Of a DNA stretch of 64,000 nucleotides, positions 55,203-63,468 are shown piece by piece. The DNA comes from Thermoflexus hugenholtzii JAD2 (lineage in GTDB: Bacteria > Chloroflexota > Anaerolineae > J036 > Brachytrichaceae). The DNA lies in the NCBI GenBank assembly GCA_945877855.1, contig CAMDWA010000002.1:1-64000 (forward strand), written 5' to 3'. A model generated the notes under the pieces. It saw nothing but the letters and a program-made list of their open reading frames with translations. It was not told where the DNA came from and ran no database searches. Made by a program: the position numbers and the translations under genes. Numbering within the stretch: the stretch's first letter is position 1; every line of letters starts with the position of its first letter.

Positions 55203-56141
55203 ATGGCATCCACCACTCTCATTTCTCACCCTCAAGCTGTGCAACAGCCTACTTTTTCGATCCAATCGCCTTTTCGGCGCACGATGCGCCGCTTGCTCAG
55301 CCATCGCTCGGCTCAGATAGGCTTGGTGCTACTTGGCTTTATTTTCTTGGTTGCGTTACTTGCCGATGTCATCTCACCTTATACCTACGAAGACCAAATT
55401 CGCGAAGGCGGCGTAAAACCTCGTGCAACCCCCTGTATTCATGCGCTTGGCTGCGAACCCGAAAAACCTCAGTTATGGATGGGCTTAGATAGCAATCGCC
55501 GAGATATCTTTTCACGGGTGATTCATGGCTCGCGTTTGTCTCTGCAAATTGGGTTTGTCACCACCGCTCTCTCATTAATTGTAGGCACACTCTTGGGGGC
55601 GATTGCGGGTTACGCTGGCGAAGCAATTGATAACCTAATTATGCGTATTATGGATATTTTTCAGGCCTTCCCAAGTTTGTTGCTGGCAATTGCCATTGTT
55701 ACGGTGTTGGGCACAGGCTTAATTAATACCTTGCTCGCCGTCGCCATTGTGTCAATTCCGGGTTATGCCCGCATTGTGCGAGCGGCTGTCATGAGTGTCA
55801 AAGAACTAGAATACATCAATGCCTCACGCGCCTTGGGGTCTTCACCATTGCGCATTTTGTTTACGCGCTTGCTGCCAAATTCAATGACACCCGTCATCAT
55901 CGCTGGCACATTGGGCGTGGCTGGCACCATTCTCGAAGCCGCCGGTTTGTCGTTTTTGGGTTTGGGGGCACAGCCGCCTTTGCCCGAATGGGGGTTGATG
56001 TTGGGTGAAGAGCGTTCCAGCGTTTTTAGTGCCCCGCATTTGCTAGTTTTTCCGGGCCTTGCGATTGTTATCACCGTATTGGCATTCAATTTGCTGGGCG
56101 ATGGGCTGCGTGATGCTCTCGACCCACGTAAAAAAGCATAG
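55203..56141 (+). CDS. dppC: Dipeptide/oligopeptide ABC transporter permease DppC
   Basis: 312 aa from the ATG at 55203 (MASTTLISHPQ); the longer open frame adds 9 untypical residues. N-terminal cytoplasmic stretch FRRTMRRLLSHRSAQIGLVLL then six helices. GLDSNRRDIFSRVIHGSRLSLQIG is a family marker; the EAA loop is YINASRALGSSPLRILFTRLLPNS; the C-terminal end is GDGLRDALDPRKK. It pairs with DppB. The matching ATPases are probably dppD/dppF at 34944-37053. Confidence 0.94.
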   Translation: MASTTLISHPQAVQQPTFSIQSPFRRTMRRLLSHRSAQIGLVLLGFIFLVALLADVISPYTYEDQIREGGVKPRATPCIHALGCEPEKPQLWMGLDSNRRDIFSRVIHGSRLSLQIGFVTTALSLIVGTLLGAIAGYAGEAIDNLIMRIMDIFQAFPSLLLAIAIVTVLGTGLINTLLAVAIVSIPGYARIVRAAVMSVKELEYINASRALGSSPLRILFTRLLPNSMTPVIIAGTLGVAGTILEAAGLSFLGLGAQPPLPEWGLMLGEERSSVFSAPHLLVFPGLAIVITVLAFNLLGDGLRDALDPRKKA

Positions 56142-56185
56142 TGCTTATTTCCAACCCATAACAGTTGTAACCTATTAGAAGATAC

Positions 56186-56221
56186 CGCCGAAAGCGCTTT
56201 AATCGCTTTCGGCGTTTTTTT
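56186..56221 (+). terminator. Intrinsic terminator of the dpp permease genes
   Basis: CGCCGAAAGCG pairs with CGCTTTCGGCG around a 7-base loop, followed by seven T. It lies 45 bases after the dppC stop. Confidence 0.95.
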
Positions 56222-56389
56222 ATTTTGTCGGGTGATCAACCATCATGAAGACGACGAAAACTTGCTTTGATTTGGCTCATGTGACATTGTCAAGTTAAGA
56301 TGATACAAGTGGGGTGCATAAAAATCACTCATTAAAAATTAAACTGGTATGATTTTGTAAACATAAAAAGTAGGTAACCTAAAAAAATC

Positions 56390-57499
56390 TTGTCTGTCCT
56401 CAAACAAACCCCCGTCAAAGCCCTGCCATTTTCAAAGCAGATGGGCTTTCGCAAAGTGCTCAATCAACGGATTGATGACTTTATGAAAACACAAAACTTG
56501 CCAGCGCGGGATGTGCCCGCCATGTATTTAAAAACTGGCATTATTTTATTGTGGTGGCTTAGCACCTACCTAATCATCATATTGGGTGGGTTGCCTATGT
56601 GGGCCAATATCCTTTTGTGCATCGTATTAGGCTGGGCTTATGCTGGGGTGGGGTTTTGTATCATGCATGATGCCATTCACGGCGGGTATTCAAAACATAC
56701 CAATATTAACAAATTGTTTGGTTTAACCATGGAGATGCTGGGCAGCAGCAGCTTTATTTGGCGGCAAAAGCATAATGTGTGGCATCACACCTATACCAAT
56801 ATTTCGGGGTTAGACGAAGATCTCGAAACCAATGGCCTATTGCGCATGACTCCCCACGAACCTTGGAAGCCAATGTTTCGTTTTCAACATATTTATGTGC
56901 CATTTGTTTACAGCCTAACCGGTTTCAGCTTTTTCTTGCGTGATTTTAGGGTTTACTTTACCGGTAAATCTGATGACCATCATGCTTACCCAAAAATGAA
57001 TTTCAACGATAAAATTATTTTTTGGGCAGGCAAACTATTTTTTGCAATGGTTTTGATAATCATTCCGATGTTTTTCTTTGTGTGGTGGCAAGTGCTGCTT
57101 GGCATGATCTTGACACTGATGACAGTCGGTGTAACGCTCGCCGCTATTTTTCAATTAGCACATGTGATGGAACCAGCCGATTTTCCTGAACCTGTCGGCG
57201 ATCCATTGCATATTGAAAACGAATGGGCGATTCACCAAGTTGAAACCACCGTTAACTTTGCCCCCAAAAACCATTTATTAAATTGGTATGCTGGCGGCCT
57301 CAATTTTCAAATTGAGCATCACCTTTTTCCGCATATTTGTCATGTCCATTACCCCAAACTATCGCCTATTGTGCAGCAAGTGTGTGCCGAGTTTGGCGTA
57401 AATTATTACAGTTACCCGACTTATTTCAGTGCGCTAATCGATCATTTACGCTCGCTTAAACATTTGGGCAACCGTCAATTTGCAATGGCAAATGGCTAA
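56390..57499 (+). CDS. Membrane fatty acid desaturase
   Basis: 369 aa, start codon TTG at 56390. Three histidine boxes are intact: HDAIHG, HNVWHHTYTN and QIEHHLFPHICH. Four to five hydrophobic helices surround them. This is the diiron acyl-lipid/acyl-CoA front-end-like desaturase layout (the QxxHH third box), although no cytochrome b5 domain is fused. It introduces a double bond into membrane fatty acids using O2 and electrons from ferredoxin or similar. Its presence implies at least occasional aerobic conditions. Confidence 0.9.
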   Translation: MSVLKQTPVKALPFSKQMGFRKVLNQRIDDFMKTQNLPARDVPAMYLKTGIILLWWLSTYLIIILGGLPMWANILLCIVLGWAYAGVGFCIMHDAIHGGYSKHTNINKLFGLTMEMLGSSSFIWRQKHNVWHHTYTNISGLDEDLETNGLLRMTPHEPWKPMFRFQHIYVPFVYSLTGFSFFLRDFRVYFTGKSDDHHAYPKMNFNDKIIFWAGKLFFAMVLIIIPMFFFVWWQVLLGMILTLMTVGVTLAAIFQLAHVMEPADFPEPVGDPLHIENEWAIHQVETTVNFAPKNHLLNWYAGGLNFQIEHHLFPHICHVHYPKLSPIVQQVCAEFGVNYYSYPTYFSALIDHLRSLKHLGNRQFAMANG

Positions 57500-57510
57500 C
57501 GTTAACATTC

Positions 57511-58197
57511 TCACTTAAATATCTGCCCATCTACTAACTCAAGCACTTCGTCAGTATATTCAAGCGTCATTGGATCATGGCTTGACATGATGAGTGTGAG
57601 TTGTTCGGTGGTCACGATATTGCGAAAGATGCTCAAAATCTCGCGGGCGGTGCTGGTGTCTAGCTCGCCCGTTGGTTCATCAGCCATTAATAGGCGCGGG
57701 CGGTTGACCAAGGCCCGCGCAATGGCAACCCGCTGTTGTTGTCCGCCACTCATCTCGTTGGGGCGATGATCGATCCATTTGTCAAGGCCCACCAAGTTTA
57801 AGCACTCGCGCACCCGTTCGCGGCGGGCTTTGCCCGATGTTTTGGCCGCAATCCGCATCGGCAATTCCACATTCTCATAGGCCGAGAGCGAGGGCATGAG
57901 CGCGAAGGCTTGAAAGACAAACCCAACCTGATTGCGTCGCCATTGTGTGAGTTGGGCATCGTTAAATTGAGCAATATTTTGCCCAAAACAATGCACCGAG
58001 CCAACGCTAGGCCGATCAAGCCCACCAATGCAGTTGAGCAGGGTCGTTTTGCCGCTACCAGAGCGCCCTTTTACCCCTACCCATCGCCCCACTGGCACAG
58101 TTAGGTTAATTGATCTTAAGGCGTAAACGGCTGTATCGCCTGCCCCATAGGTGCGGGTGAGATTACGGATATCGATAGCAATCGGAACCTCTGTCAC
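57511..58197 (-). CDS. ABC transporter ATP-binding protein (LolD/MacB type)
   Basis: 228 aa from the GTG at 58197 (VTEVPIAIDIRNLTRTYG). An ATG at 58251 gives 18 more, non-family residues. Walker A GRSGSGKTT, Q-loop GFVFQAFALMPSLSAYEN, signature MSGGQQQRVAIARAL, Walker B LLMADEPTGELD and H-loop LIMSSHDP. The ENVELPM motif and the ELD after DEPTG mark the MacB/LolD/FtsE-like subfamily. The permease is not encoded next to it, so the cargo is unknown. It converges on the desaturase gene with only 11 bases between stops. Confidence 0.88.
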   Translation of the reverse strand: MTEVPIAIDIRNLTRTYGAGDTAVYALRSINLTVPVGRWVGVKGRSGSGKTTLLNCIGGLDRPSVGSVHCFGQNIAQFNDAQLTQWRRNQVGFVFQAFALMPSLSAYENVELPMRIAAKTSGKARRERVRECLNLVGLDKWIDHRPNEMSGGQQQRVAIARALVNRPRLLMADEPTGELDTSTAREILSIFRNIVTTEQLTLIMSSHDPMTLEYTDEVLELVDGQIFK

Positions 58198-58318
58198 AAT
58201 ATACGCATGATAGCCGACTTTAGTTGTGAGCGTAAACTCAGCAAACTGCATATAATTTCAGGGCGATAAGGTAATATTTGCTTTTATATGGTGTCTATAC
58301 GACTGAGGAATAATAACA

Positions 58319-58969
58319 ATGAATTTAAATCCATTTGCCCGAAAAGAAGCCGAAGATAAGATCAAAATGGAAGGGCGACTGCCTCCCGGCCAGTCTTTGA
58401 CCAATCGTTTTCCGGTGCTGCATTATGGCTCGGTGCCGCGTTACGACTTGGCGAAATGGGATTTTCGTATTTTTGGAGAAGTTGAAGAACCAGTGCGTTT
58501 TACATGGGATGAATTTTTGAAATTGCCCATGCGTAAAGTGAATATGGATATTCACTGTGTGACGCGCTGGAGCAAATTTGATACCGAATGGGAAGGCGTT
58601 TGGATGCAAGACTTGATTGATCAGGGTATTGTGAAGTTGAAACCGACGGCCAAACATGTTATTGAGCATTGCGAATTTAACTTTACAACCAATGTCGATT
58701 TGGCGCATTTTATGAAGCCAACGACCTTATTAGCGGTGAAATATGATGGCAATTGGCTCGACCCCGATCATGGTTATCCGCTGCGGGTAGTGGTTGGGCA
58801 GTTTAAAGAGAATAAGATGGACCCTGATGCTCGTTACTTTTGGAAGGGCGGCAAGTGGCTGCGTGGGCTAGAGTTTAGCCGTATTGACAAGCCGGGGTTT
58901 TGGGAGCAGGCCGGTTATCATAATATTGCACGGATTTGGCCGGAGGAACGCTTTGAGGGCGGGTGGTAG
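58319..58969 (+). CDS. Sulfite oxidase-like molybdopterin oxidoreductase (MsrP/YedY-type catalytic domain)
   Basis: 216 aa. Core features: LAKWDFRIFGEVEEPVRFTWDEF, then the Mo-ligand cysteine in DIHCVTRWSKFDTEWEGV, and DPDHGYPLRVVVGQFKENKM followed by GGKWLRGLEF. No twin-arginine signal is visible, so it may be cytoplasmic. The family reduces or oxidises small S- or N-oxides; the substrate is unknown. Its last 52 bases overlap the convergent serine recombinase gene. That suggests the mobile element is inserted at or near the 3' end of this gene; the final residues (FEGGW) may have been supplied by the element. Confidence 0.88.
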   Translation: MNLNPFARKEAEDKIKMEGRLPPGQSLTNRFPVLHYGSVPRYDLAKWDFRIFGEVEEPVRFTWDEFLKLPMRKVNMDIHCVTRWSKFDTEWEGVWMQDLIDQGIVKLKPTAKHVIEHCEFNFTTNVDLAHFMKPTTLLAVKYDGNWLDPDHGYPLRVVVGQFKENKMDPDARYFWKGGKWLRGLEFSRIDKPGFWEQAGYHNIARIWPEERFEGGW

Positions 58970-60510
58970 ATTCGCCCCAAGGGTAATAGGTCGGGCGTGT
59001 TGGGTGGCGTGAGGTTGCAAGTCAATTTTGCCATAAGTTGCCCGTCGGTGTTCCGGCTCAAGTGGCATTCGACATTAAGGCGTTGTAGGCAATATTTTTT
59101 TGTCTCGCGGTCTGCATCTTTGATGAGTTCACAATAGGCGGCGGCGCTGCGCACCAAGGCGGCTTGCTCGGCTTGGCTTATTTCGCCTTGCTCGATCTCT
59201 TGGGCCAGTATAGCGGCCTCGGCTCGGCATGATTCAAGGGCAGCGCTTTGGCGCTTTACTTCATCGCGCAATGTTTTTAGCTCTATTTCGGTTGAATCGG
59301 CATAAAGCGAGACATTGCGCCCGATGCCTTTCTCTAACTTGGTGATGTGGGCTTGCAGGTGTTCGTATCGGGTGCGTCTTGGGGCCAATGTGCTGATTCG
59401 CTCGGCGGCTATCTTCTCTAACGCGGCGATTAATTTTGCTGTGTCGCATAAAAGACCGCTTAACCAGTCCCACACGATGCTGTCGAGCGTCTTGGCTCTA
59501 ACGTATGGCTCTTTGCAAGTTCGGGCATATTTGATAAGCGTATTGCCTGAGCACATGTAATATTGATAATCAGCGGCTTTGTTTTTGCCCATCATACGGC
59601 GACCACACGCGCAAAATACGCGGCTGGTCATAAGGTAATGATGCCGGTGTGAGTTGCGTTCTTTGTAGCGGTTGCGGTTGCGTAGCACTTGGGCGGCCTC
59701 AAATTGTGCCGGGTCAATGATGGCAAGGTGTGGCGCGTCGGTGATGATGTCGCCATATTGCATTTTCCCGATATAGATCACGCGAGATAGGATTATTTGC
59801 ACAAGGCGCTTTTGCCAATAGCGGCCTATGCGTGGGTGGGGCTTGGTGGTGCTTGGCACGGGCACGCCCTCATCGGTGAGCAAGACGCAAATTGCTTTAA
59901 GTGCAACCGGCGGGGTTCCGTTGTTGCCGGTGTAAAGGTCAAATATCCGCTTGACAATGGCGGCCTCAGCTTCATTAATCACTAATTTGGATGCTTTGCC
60001 GTGCCCGTCTCGGTTATAGCCGTATGGCGGTTCGCCTTGCCCCACCCATGCGCCCGATTTGGCTTTTGCCTGTCGCCCACCTATTGATCGGGCTTTGATC
60101 TTGAGGCGTTCCTCCGCGGCTCCGAGGGCTTTGATGTGGTCTATGGCACTGCCCCACATGCTGAGGTCGGTTTTGCCCCCATCGGCAAAGTGCAATTCGG
60201 CGTTGGCGTTGCGAATGTCTCGCCGTGCGATGTGGATCTCGATTAGGTCTTCGTCCCGGGTGATTCTGTCCAGCCGGTGAAAGATGACGACATCGACGGC
60301 TTTACGATCAAGGTAACTGTATAGCTGTTGGCCCCCGCTGCGCTCTCTTAGCGAAACTGTGCCGCTGACCTCATCGCTTATTTCGGTGATGATGGTAAAG
60401 CCGTGCAGCGCGGCATATTTGCGCATTGCGTCAAACTGTGCATCAAGTCCCCAAGCATCGGCTTGGTGGGCGGTGCTAACACGGGCGTAAAGTATGGCTC
60501 GTTTGTTCAT
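58918..60510 (-). CDS. Large serine recombinase (integrase of a mobile element)
   Basis: 530 aa. The N-terminal resolvase domain has the catalytic serine in LYARVSTAHQ (about residue 12) and DEVSGTVSLRERSGG, then VVIFHRLDRITRDE. A recombinase domain follows (GGRQAKAKSGAWVGQGEPPYGY). The zinc ribbon has CACGRRMMG and YYMCSG...CKE. A coiled-coil stretch (about 380-460) precedes the C-terminus. Such enzymes integrate and excise phages or integrative elements at short att sites. The last 17 codons lie antisense to the end of the oxidoreductase gene, which places an att site there. Three hairpins sit upstream of its start. Confidence 0.94.
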   Translation of the reverse strand: MNKRAILYARVSTAHQADAWGLDAQFDAMRKYAALHGFTIITEISDEVSGTVSLRERSGGQQLYSYLDRKAVDVVIFHRLDRITRDEDLIEIHIARRDIRNANAELHFADGGKTDLSMWGSAIDHIKALGAAEERLKIKARSIGGRQAKAKSGAWVGQGEPPYGYNRDGHGKASKLVINEAEAAIVKRIFDLYTGNNGTPPVALKAICVLLTDEGVPVPSTTKPHPRIGRYWQKRLVQIILSRVIYIGKMQYGDIITDAPHLAIIDPAQFEAAQVLRNRNRYKERNSHRHHYLMTSRVFCACGRRMMGKNKAADYQYYMCSGNTLIKYARTCKEPYVRAKTLDSIVWDWLSGLLCDTAKLIAALEKIAAERISTLAPRRTRYEHLQAHITKLEKGIGRNVSLYADSTEIELKTLRDEVKRQSAALESCRAEAAILAQEIEQGEISQAEQAALVRSAAAYCELIKDADRETKKYCLQRLNVECHLSRNTDGQLMAKLTCNLTPPNTPDLLPLGRIYHPPSKRSSGQIRAIL

Positions 60511-60534
60511 ATGGTTTTTTTAGCGTTCTACTTT

Positions 60535-60716
60535 CGTTCTACCGCACAAAATACGCGGTAGAACGGGCTTTTCGATGTTCTTCTTCTTCTTCTTCTACCT
60601 CGTCAAATTTGGCCTATTTGGGCTGTTTTGGGGGCCGGTAGAAGAAGAAGAAGAAGAAGACCTACGGGCTGATTTAGGGATACACAAGGGGCGGTTGTGT
60701 CCGTTGTATCCCTAAA
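60535..60716. repeat. Cluster of three hairpins, one made of TTC/GAA triplets
   Basis: Hairpin A: CGTTCTACCGC / GCGGTAGAACG (60535-60565). Hairpin B: a run of six TTC ending CTACC (60578-60599) against GGTAGAAG and further GAA repeats (60637-60660). Hairpin C: TTTAGGGATACA / TGTATCCCTAAA (60673-60716). They fill the gap between the translocase and integrase genes and may be terminator, operator or origin/attachment structures. Confidence 0.9.
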
Positions 60717-60718
60717 GA

Positions 60719-62020
60719 TTATGCGGCGCTGGTTACAGCTAGGGCCGTGTCCCATATTGTGACCAATTGCCGCCAATGTTGACCGCCTGCCGTTTTGCCC
60801 AAGGCCGTAAGCACGTTGGACTTATTGACCGGCTTTCCCTCGGTGCGTAAAGATTGCATGGCCTTGATGACGGCCCCAAGGTTGACCTCATTGGACGTTG
60901 CAATCGGTGGCGCTGTAGCCAGCGGCGGCGGCGCAAGCTGGGCGGGTGGCTGGGCCAGTAGCGGTATTGCTTCATCAAACATATTGCCGCGATGTGTTGG
61001 CCAGTCGGGTATCTGGCACGGCTCCAAAATATCAAGATCGGGCAAGGCGGCTTGTAGCCTTATTGCTTCGCCGTTGATGGTGCAAATAAATGCACCACGC
61101 CCGGCCAGCATTTCGGCTCCGGTATCGCTTATACCGGCTGCCATACGTGCGTCGGTGGCGGTGCTCACCTTGCCAACAAAGCGGAGGGGTAAGTTGCGGC
61201 GTAGGTCTTCGGGCAAGCTCTTGGCGCTGGGGTTTTGAGTGCAGCCAAGAATATGAATACCGGCGCTGCGCCCACGTGCAGCAATGCGGCTGAGTAGCCC
61301 CAAGGCCGCTTTACCGCCTGCAAGGGCCGTATCTGCCATTTCATCAATGTAAACCACAATGCGCGGCATTTGCAAGCTGTTGCGGCGCGATACCATGACG
61401 CTCACAACATGCTCAAGGGCTAAATACTGCTCATCGGGCGTAACCGCAATGGGCATGGGCATATGGTGGCTGAGGTTGCGTATTAGGCGCTCGTCACCGC
61501 CTTTCGGGTCAAGCACGATCACGTTTAGCCGGTGTGGTCGGTTTAAGTGTGTGAGGCTGGTCAAGATGGTTTGGGCAAGCACTGACTTGCCGCTGCCGGT
61601 CGTGCCTGATATCAGCATGTGGGGCGTGTGGCTACTGGCAAAGTTGATTGCAAGGGGTTCGCCGTCTTCGCGTAAACCGACAACGGCGTGATATTCCCCA
61701 AGTTGCCCATAGCGGCTGATAAGGTCAGACAAAAAGACATTGTTGCCCGTGTACCGGCGAATCTCTCGAATATGGATAAAGCCCTCAATTTGGGCCATGC
61801 TTATTTTGTCGCTGCGCATGGCCTGAGCAATGATTGCACGGGCTGAAAAGATGCGGTCGGGCGATACGTTGACGGCGGGTTGTAAAACGAAGATGCGCCC
61901 AAAGGCGGTATCTTGACCGCCAACAATGCGCCCATGTAGCCGGTGCACGGCTAACGCGGCCTCAATGCGGTCAGAGATGGTGTTTAGAACGTGGGCGCTG
62001 GTTGCAGCTTGATTATTCAT
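60719..62020 (-). CDS. FtsK/SpoIIIE-like DNA translocase of the mobile element
   Basis: 433 aa. The motor domain has Walker A SGTTGSGKSVLAQ near 145, NVIVLDPKGGDERLI, Walker B PRIVVYIDEMADTAL, and ARGRSAGIHILGCTQNPSAKSL. The N-terminal 110 residues are soluble and contain no membrane helices. The last 80 residues form a helix-turn-helix-like tail (SLRTEGKPVNKSNVLTALGKTAG). In actinobacterial integrative conjugative elements, an FtsK-like protein moves double-stranded DNA between cells; a similar transfer role is inferred. The gene before it ends in an ATGA overlap. Confidence 0.9.
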   Translation of the reverse strand: MNNQAATSAHVLNTISDRIEAALAVHRLHGRIVGGQDTAFGRIFVLQPAVNVSPDRIFSARAIIAQAMRSDKISMAQIEGFIHIREIRRYTGNNVFLSDLISRYGQLGEYHAVVGLREDGEPLAINFASSHTPHMLISGTTGSGKSVLAQTILTSLTHLNRPHRLNVIVLDPKGGDERLIRNLSHHMPMPIAVTPDEQYLALEHVVSVMVSRRNSLQMPRIVVYIDEMADTALAGGKAALGLLSRIAARGRSAGIHILGCTQNPSAKSLPEDLRRNLPLRFVGKVSTATDARMAAGISDTGAEMLAGRGAFICTINGEAIRLQAALPDLDILEPCQIPDWPTHRGNMFDEAIPLLAQPPAQLAPPPLATAPPIATSNEVNLGAVIKAMQSLRTEGKPVNKSNVLTALGKTAGGQHWRQLVTIWDTALAVTSAA

Positions 62021-62427
62021 TGCTTCACCTCGTCAACAATAGCCCAATTTCGGGCCTTGTTTGCCTGTGGCGGGGTGTATATCAGTGTTTCGTCGTATTG
62101 TGGCGCGGGTAAGCCCTTGGCGGCGCTAGGGTGTGGGTGTTGGATGTGATACGGGTCGGCGCTGTTGCCAGCGGCCCAATCTTGCCCGGTCTCGCTAGGT
62201 TCAGCCGGTCGCGTGTGGCGGGGTTGCGGCTTGCGCATCACCCAGATAATGCCGACCACAAGCAACAATAGCAAAGGCCCTGCAACCAATAAGATACCGG
62301 CGGTGTCTTTGGCGGCCTGAGACATGCCGGTGATGAGTTGGTAAGCGAAAATGGCACAGGCGACGATGATACCGCCCGTGATGCCCAAAAACAGGGCGAT
62401 AGGTAAAGGGTTTTGATTTGTATTCAT
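62017..62427 (-). CDS. Small membrane protein of the mobile element
   Basis: 136 aa with two hydrophobic helices at about 8-30 and 40-63 and a polar C-terminal tail rich in Pro and Gln. No family recognised. The ATGA overlap with the FtsK-like gene means coupled translation and suggests that this protein anchors the soluble translocase at the membrane. That partnership is inferred from operon structure only. Confidence 0.7.
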   Translation of the reverse strand: MNTNQNPLPIALFLGITGGIIVACAIFAYQLITGMSQAAKDTAGILLVAGPLLLLLVVGIIWVMRKPQPRHTRPAEPSETGQDWAAGNSADPYHIQHPHPSAAKGLPAPQYDETLIYTPPQANKARNWAIVDEVKQ

Positions 62428-62483
62428 GGTTATTTTTTATGTAAAATTGAACTTGAGCGGGGCACGGTTTTGGTTATTCCGCG

Positions 62484-62512
62484 CTGCTGGTCATCGGTTC
62501 AGGATGACCAGC
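62484..62512 (-). terminator. Hairpin between two element genes
   Basis: GCTGGTCATC pairs with GATGACCAGC around a 9-base loop, 12 bases after the stop of the gene at 62525. There is no T-run on the relevant strand, so it may attenuate or process the transcript. Confidence 0.55.
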
Positions 62513-62524
62513 ACCCGCTTATTT

Positions 62525-63094
62525 TTATTTTTTGGCCTCTGTTGCTTGGAGTGTTTGAAGGGTGTTTAGTTGTTTGGCCCCTTCATTGGCAATATTAATT
62601 TGCACATTGGGCAGCTTGACACGTCGCACCCGTGCCAACATTTCAACGGCTCGAAGGTATCGCCCTTGTAGCATCGTCAGGCGTTTTTCCCAAAACATGC
62701 CTTGTGTTAAGGTGTGTTCTTTTTTTTGTATGGTTGTATAGTCACGCTCGGCTGTCCACAAACGAAGATAACAAGCAATTGTGTGATCTATCAGGTGTCG
62801 CTCTAATTCTGGTGCATCCTCATATCCGTATTTGGCATACATGGTTGCAATTTCAATACGCATCATTTCGCTGGTCAATGCGTCGCTAACGTTAAGTGCA
62901 TTTATAACGGTGTCTGTTGTGTTGGTGATTACCGAAAACACATTTCGCGCATAATCACCACTCAATATCTCGTGCAATTGTCGCAACTCGTCACGGGTGA
63001 GGTCTTTTGTATTTGAGGCTTTTCGCAAAAGATCATCTTCTATTTTGTTTTTTGTTTTTAATGCGTTTGGGTCGTTTTCCGTTTCTTTCGCCAT
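62525..63094 (-). CDS. Hypothetical protein of the mobile element, mostly helical
   Basis: 189 aa, highly charged, predicted alpha-helical throughout (KTKNKIEDDLLRKASNTKDLTRDELRQLHEIL). It contains no cysteines apart from one and no membrane segments. No family recognised. The start at 63094 overlaps the end of the preceding gene by 37 bases, so the pair is in one operon. It could be a regulatory or DNA-handling protein; no function is assigned. Confidence 0.65.
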   Translation of the reverse strand: MAKETENDPNALKTKNKIEDDLLRKASNTKDLTRDELRQLHEILSGDYARNVFSVITNTTDTVINALNVSDALTSEMMRIEIATMYAKYGYEDAPELERHLIDHTIACYLRLWTAERDYTTIQKKEHTLTQGMFWEKRLTMLQGRYLRAVEMLARVRRVKLPNVQINIANEGAKQLNTLQTLQATEAKK

Positions 63095-63468
63095 GTGCCT
63101 TTATGTTGGTGGTATCCGGCTAATTTCATAAAATCAGCCAATTGCCGCTTTAAATTTATCTCATTTGCATCTAAAATCGCGTCAATTTCAGCGTTTTTAT
63201 CGTGTTTTTGGTGTTTTGCAAGGCGTTCTAGGGTGCGTTTGTCTTTTTCTGTTTCTTGCAAAATTGCCAGATATTCAGCGAAACCGTTATTTACATATTG
63301 GCTTATTACGCGCTTGCCAATGCGGGTTTTTTGGTAGTAATATCGTTTTTTGCCGCGTTGCTCCCATCCCATATACCATACCCTCCTAAAAGCGGGGTTG
63401 TGCAATCTGTGTAGCACAATCCCGCGTATGCGTGGGCGCTGCAGGTACACACACTTATACATACTCAT
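63058..63468 (-). CDS. Hypothetical basic protein of the mobile element
   Basis: 136 aa, strongly basic. The first third is beta-like with RVWYMGWEQRGKKRYYYQKTRIGKRVISQYVNNG, which resembles DNA-binding accessory proteins found with transposons and integrative elements. The C-terminus ends in MKLAGYHQHKGTWRKKRKTTQTH, a GYHQHK...WRKKR motif I associate with mobile-element hypothetical proteins. Overlaps the previous gene by 4 bases (ATGA). Function not known. Confidence 0.7.
   Translation of the reverse strand: MSMYKCVYLQRPRIRGIVLHRLHNPAFRRVWYMGWEQRGKKRYYYQKTRIGKRVISQYVNNGFAEYLAILQETEKDKRTLERLAKHQKHDKNAEIDAILDANEINLKRQLADFMKLAGYHQHKGTWRKKRKTTQTH

Noticed and set aside
58970-59100. tRNA gene as integration target
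   Set aside because: No tRNA-like cloverleaf or conserved T-loop sequence near the integrase end; the protein gene end fits better.
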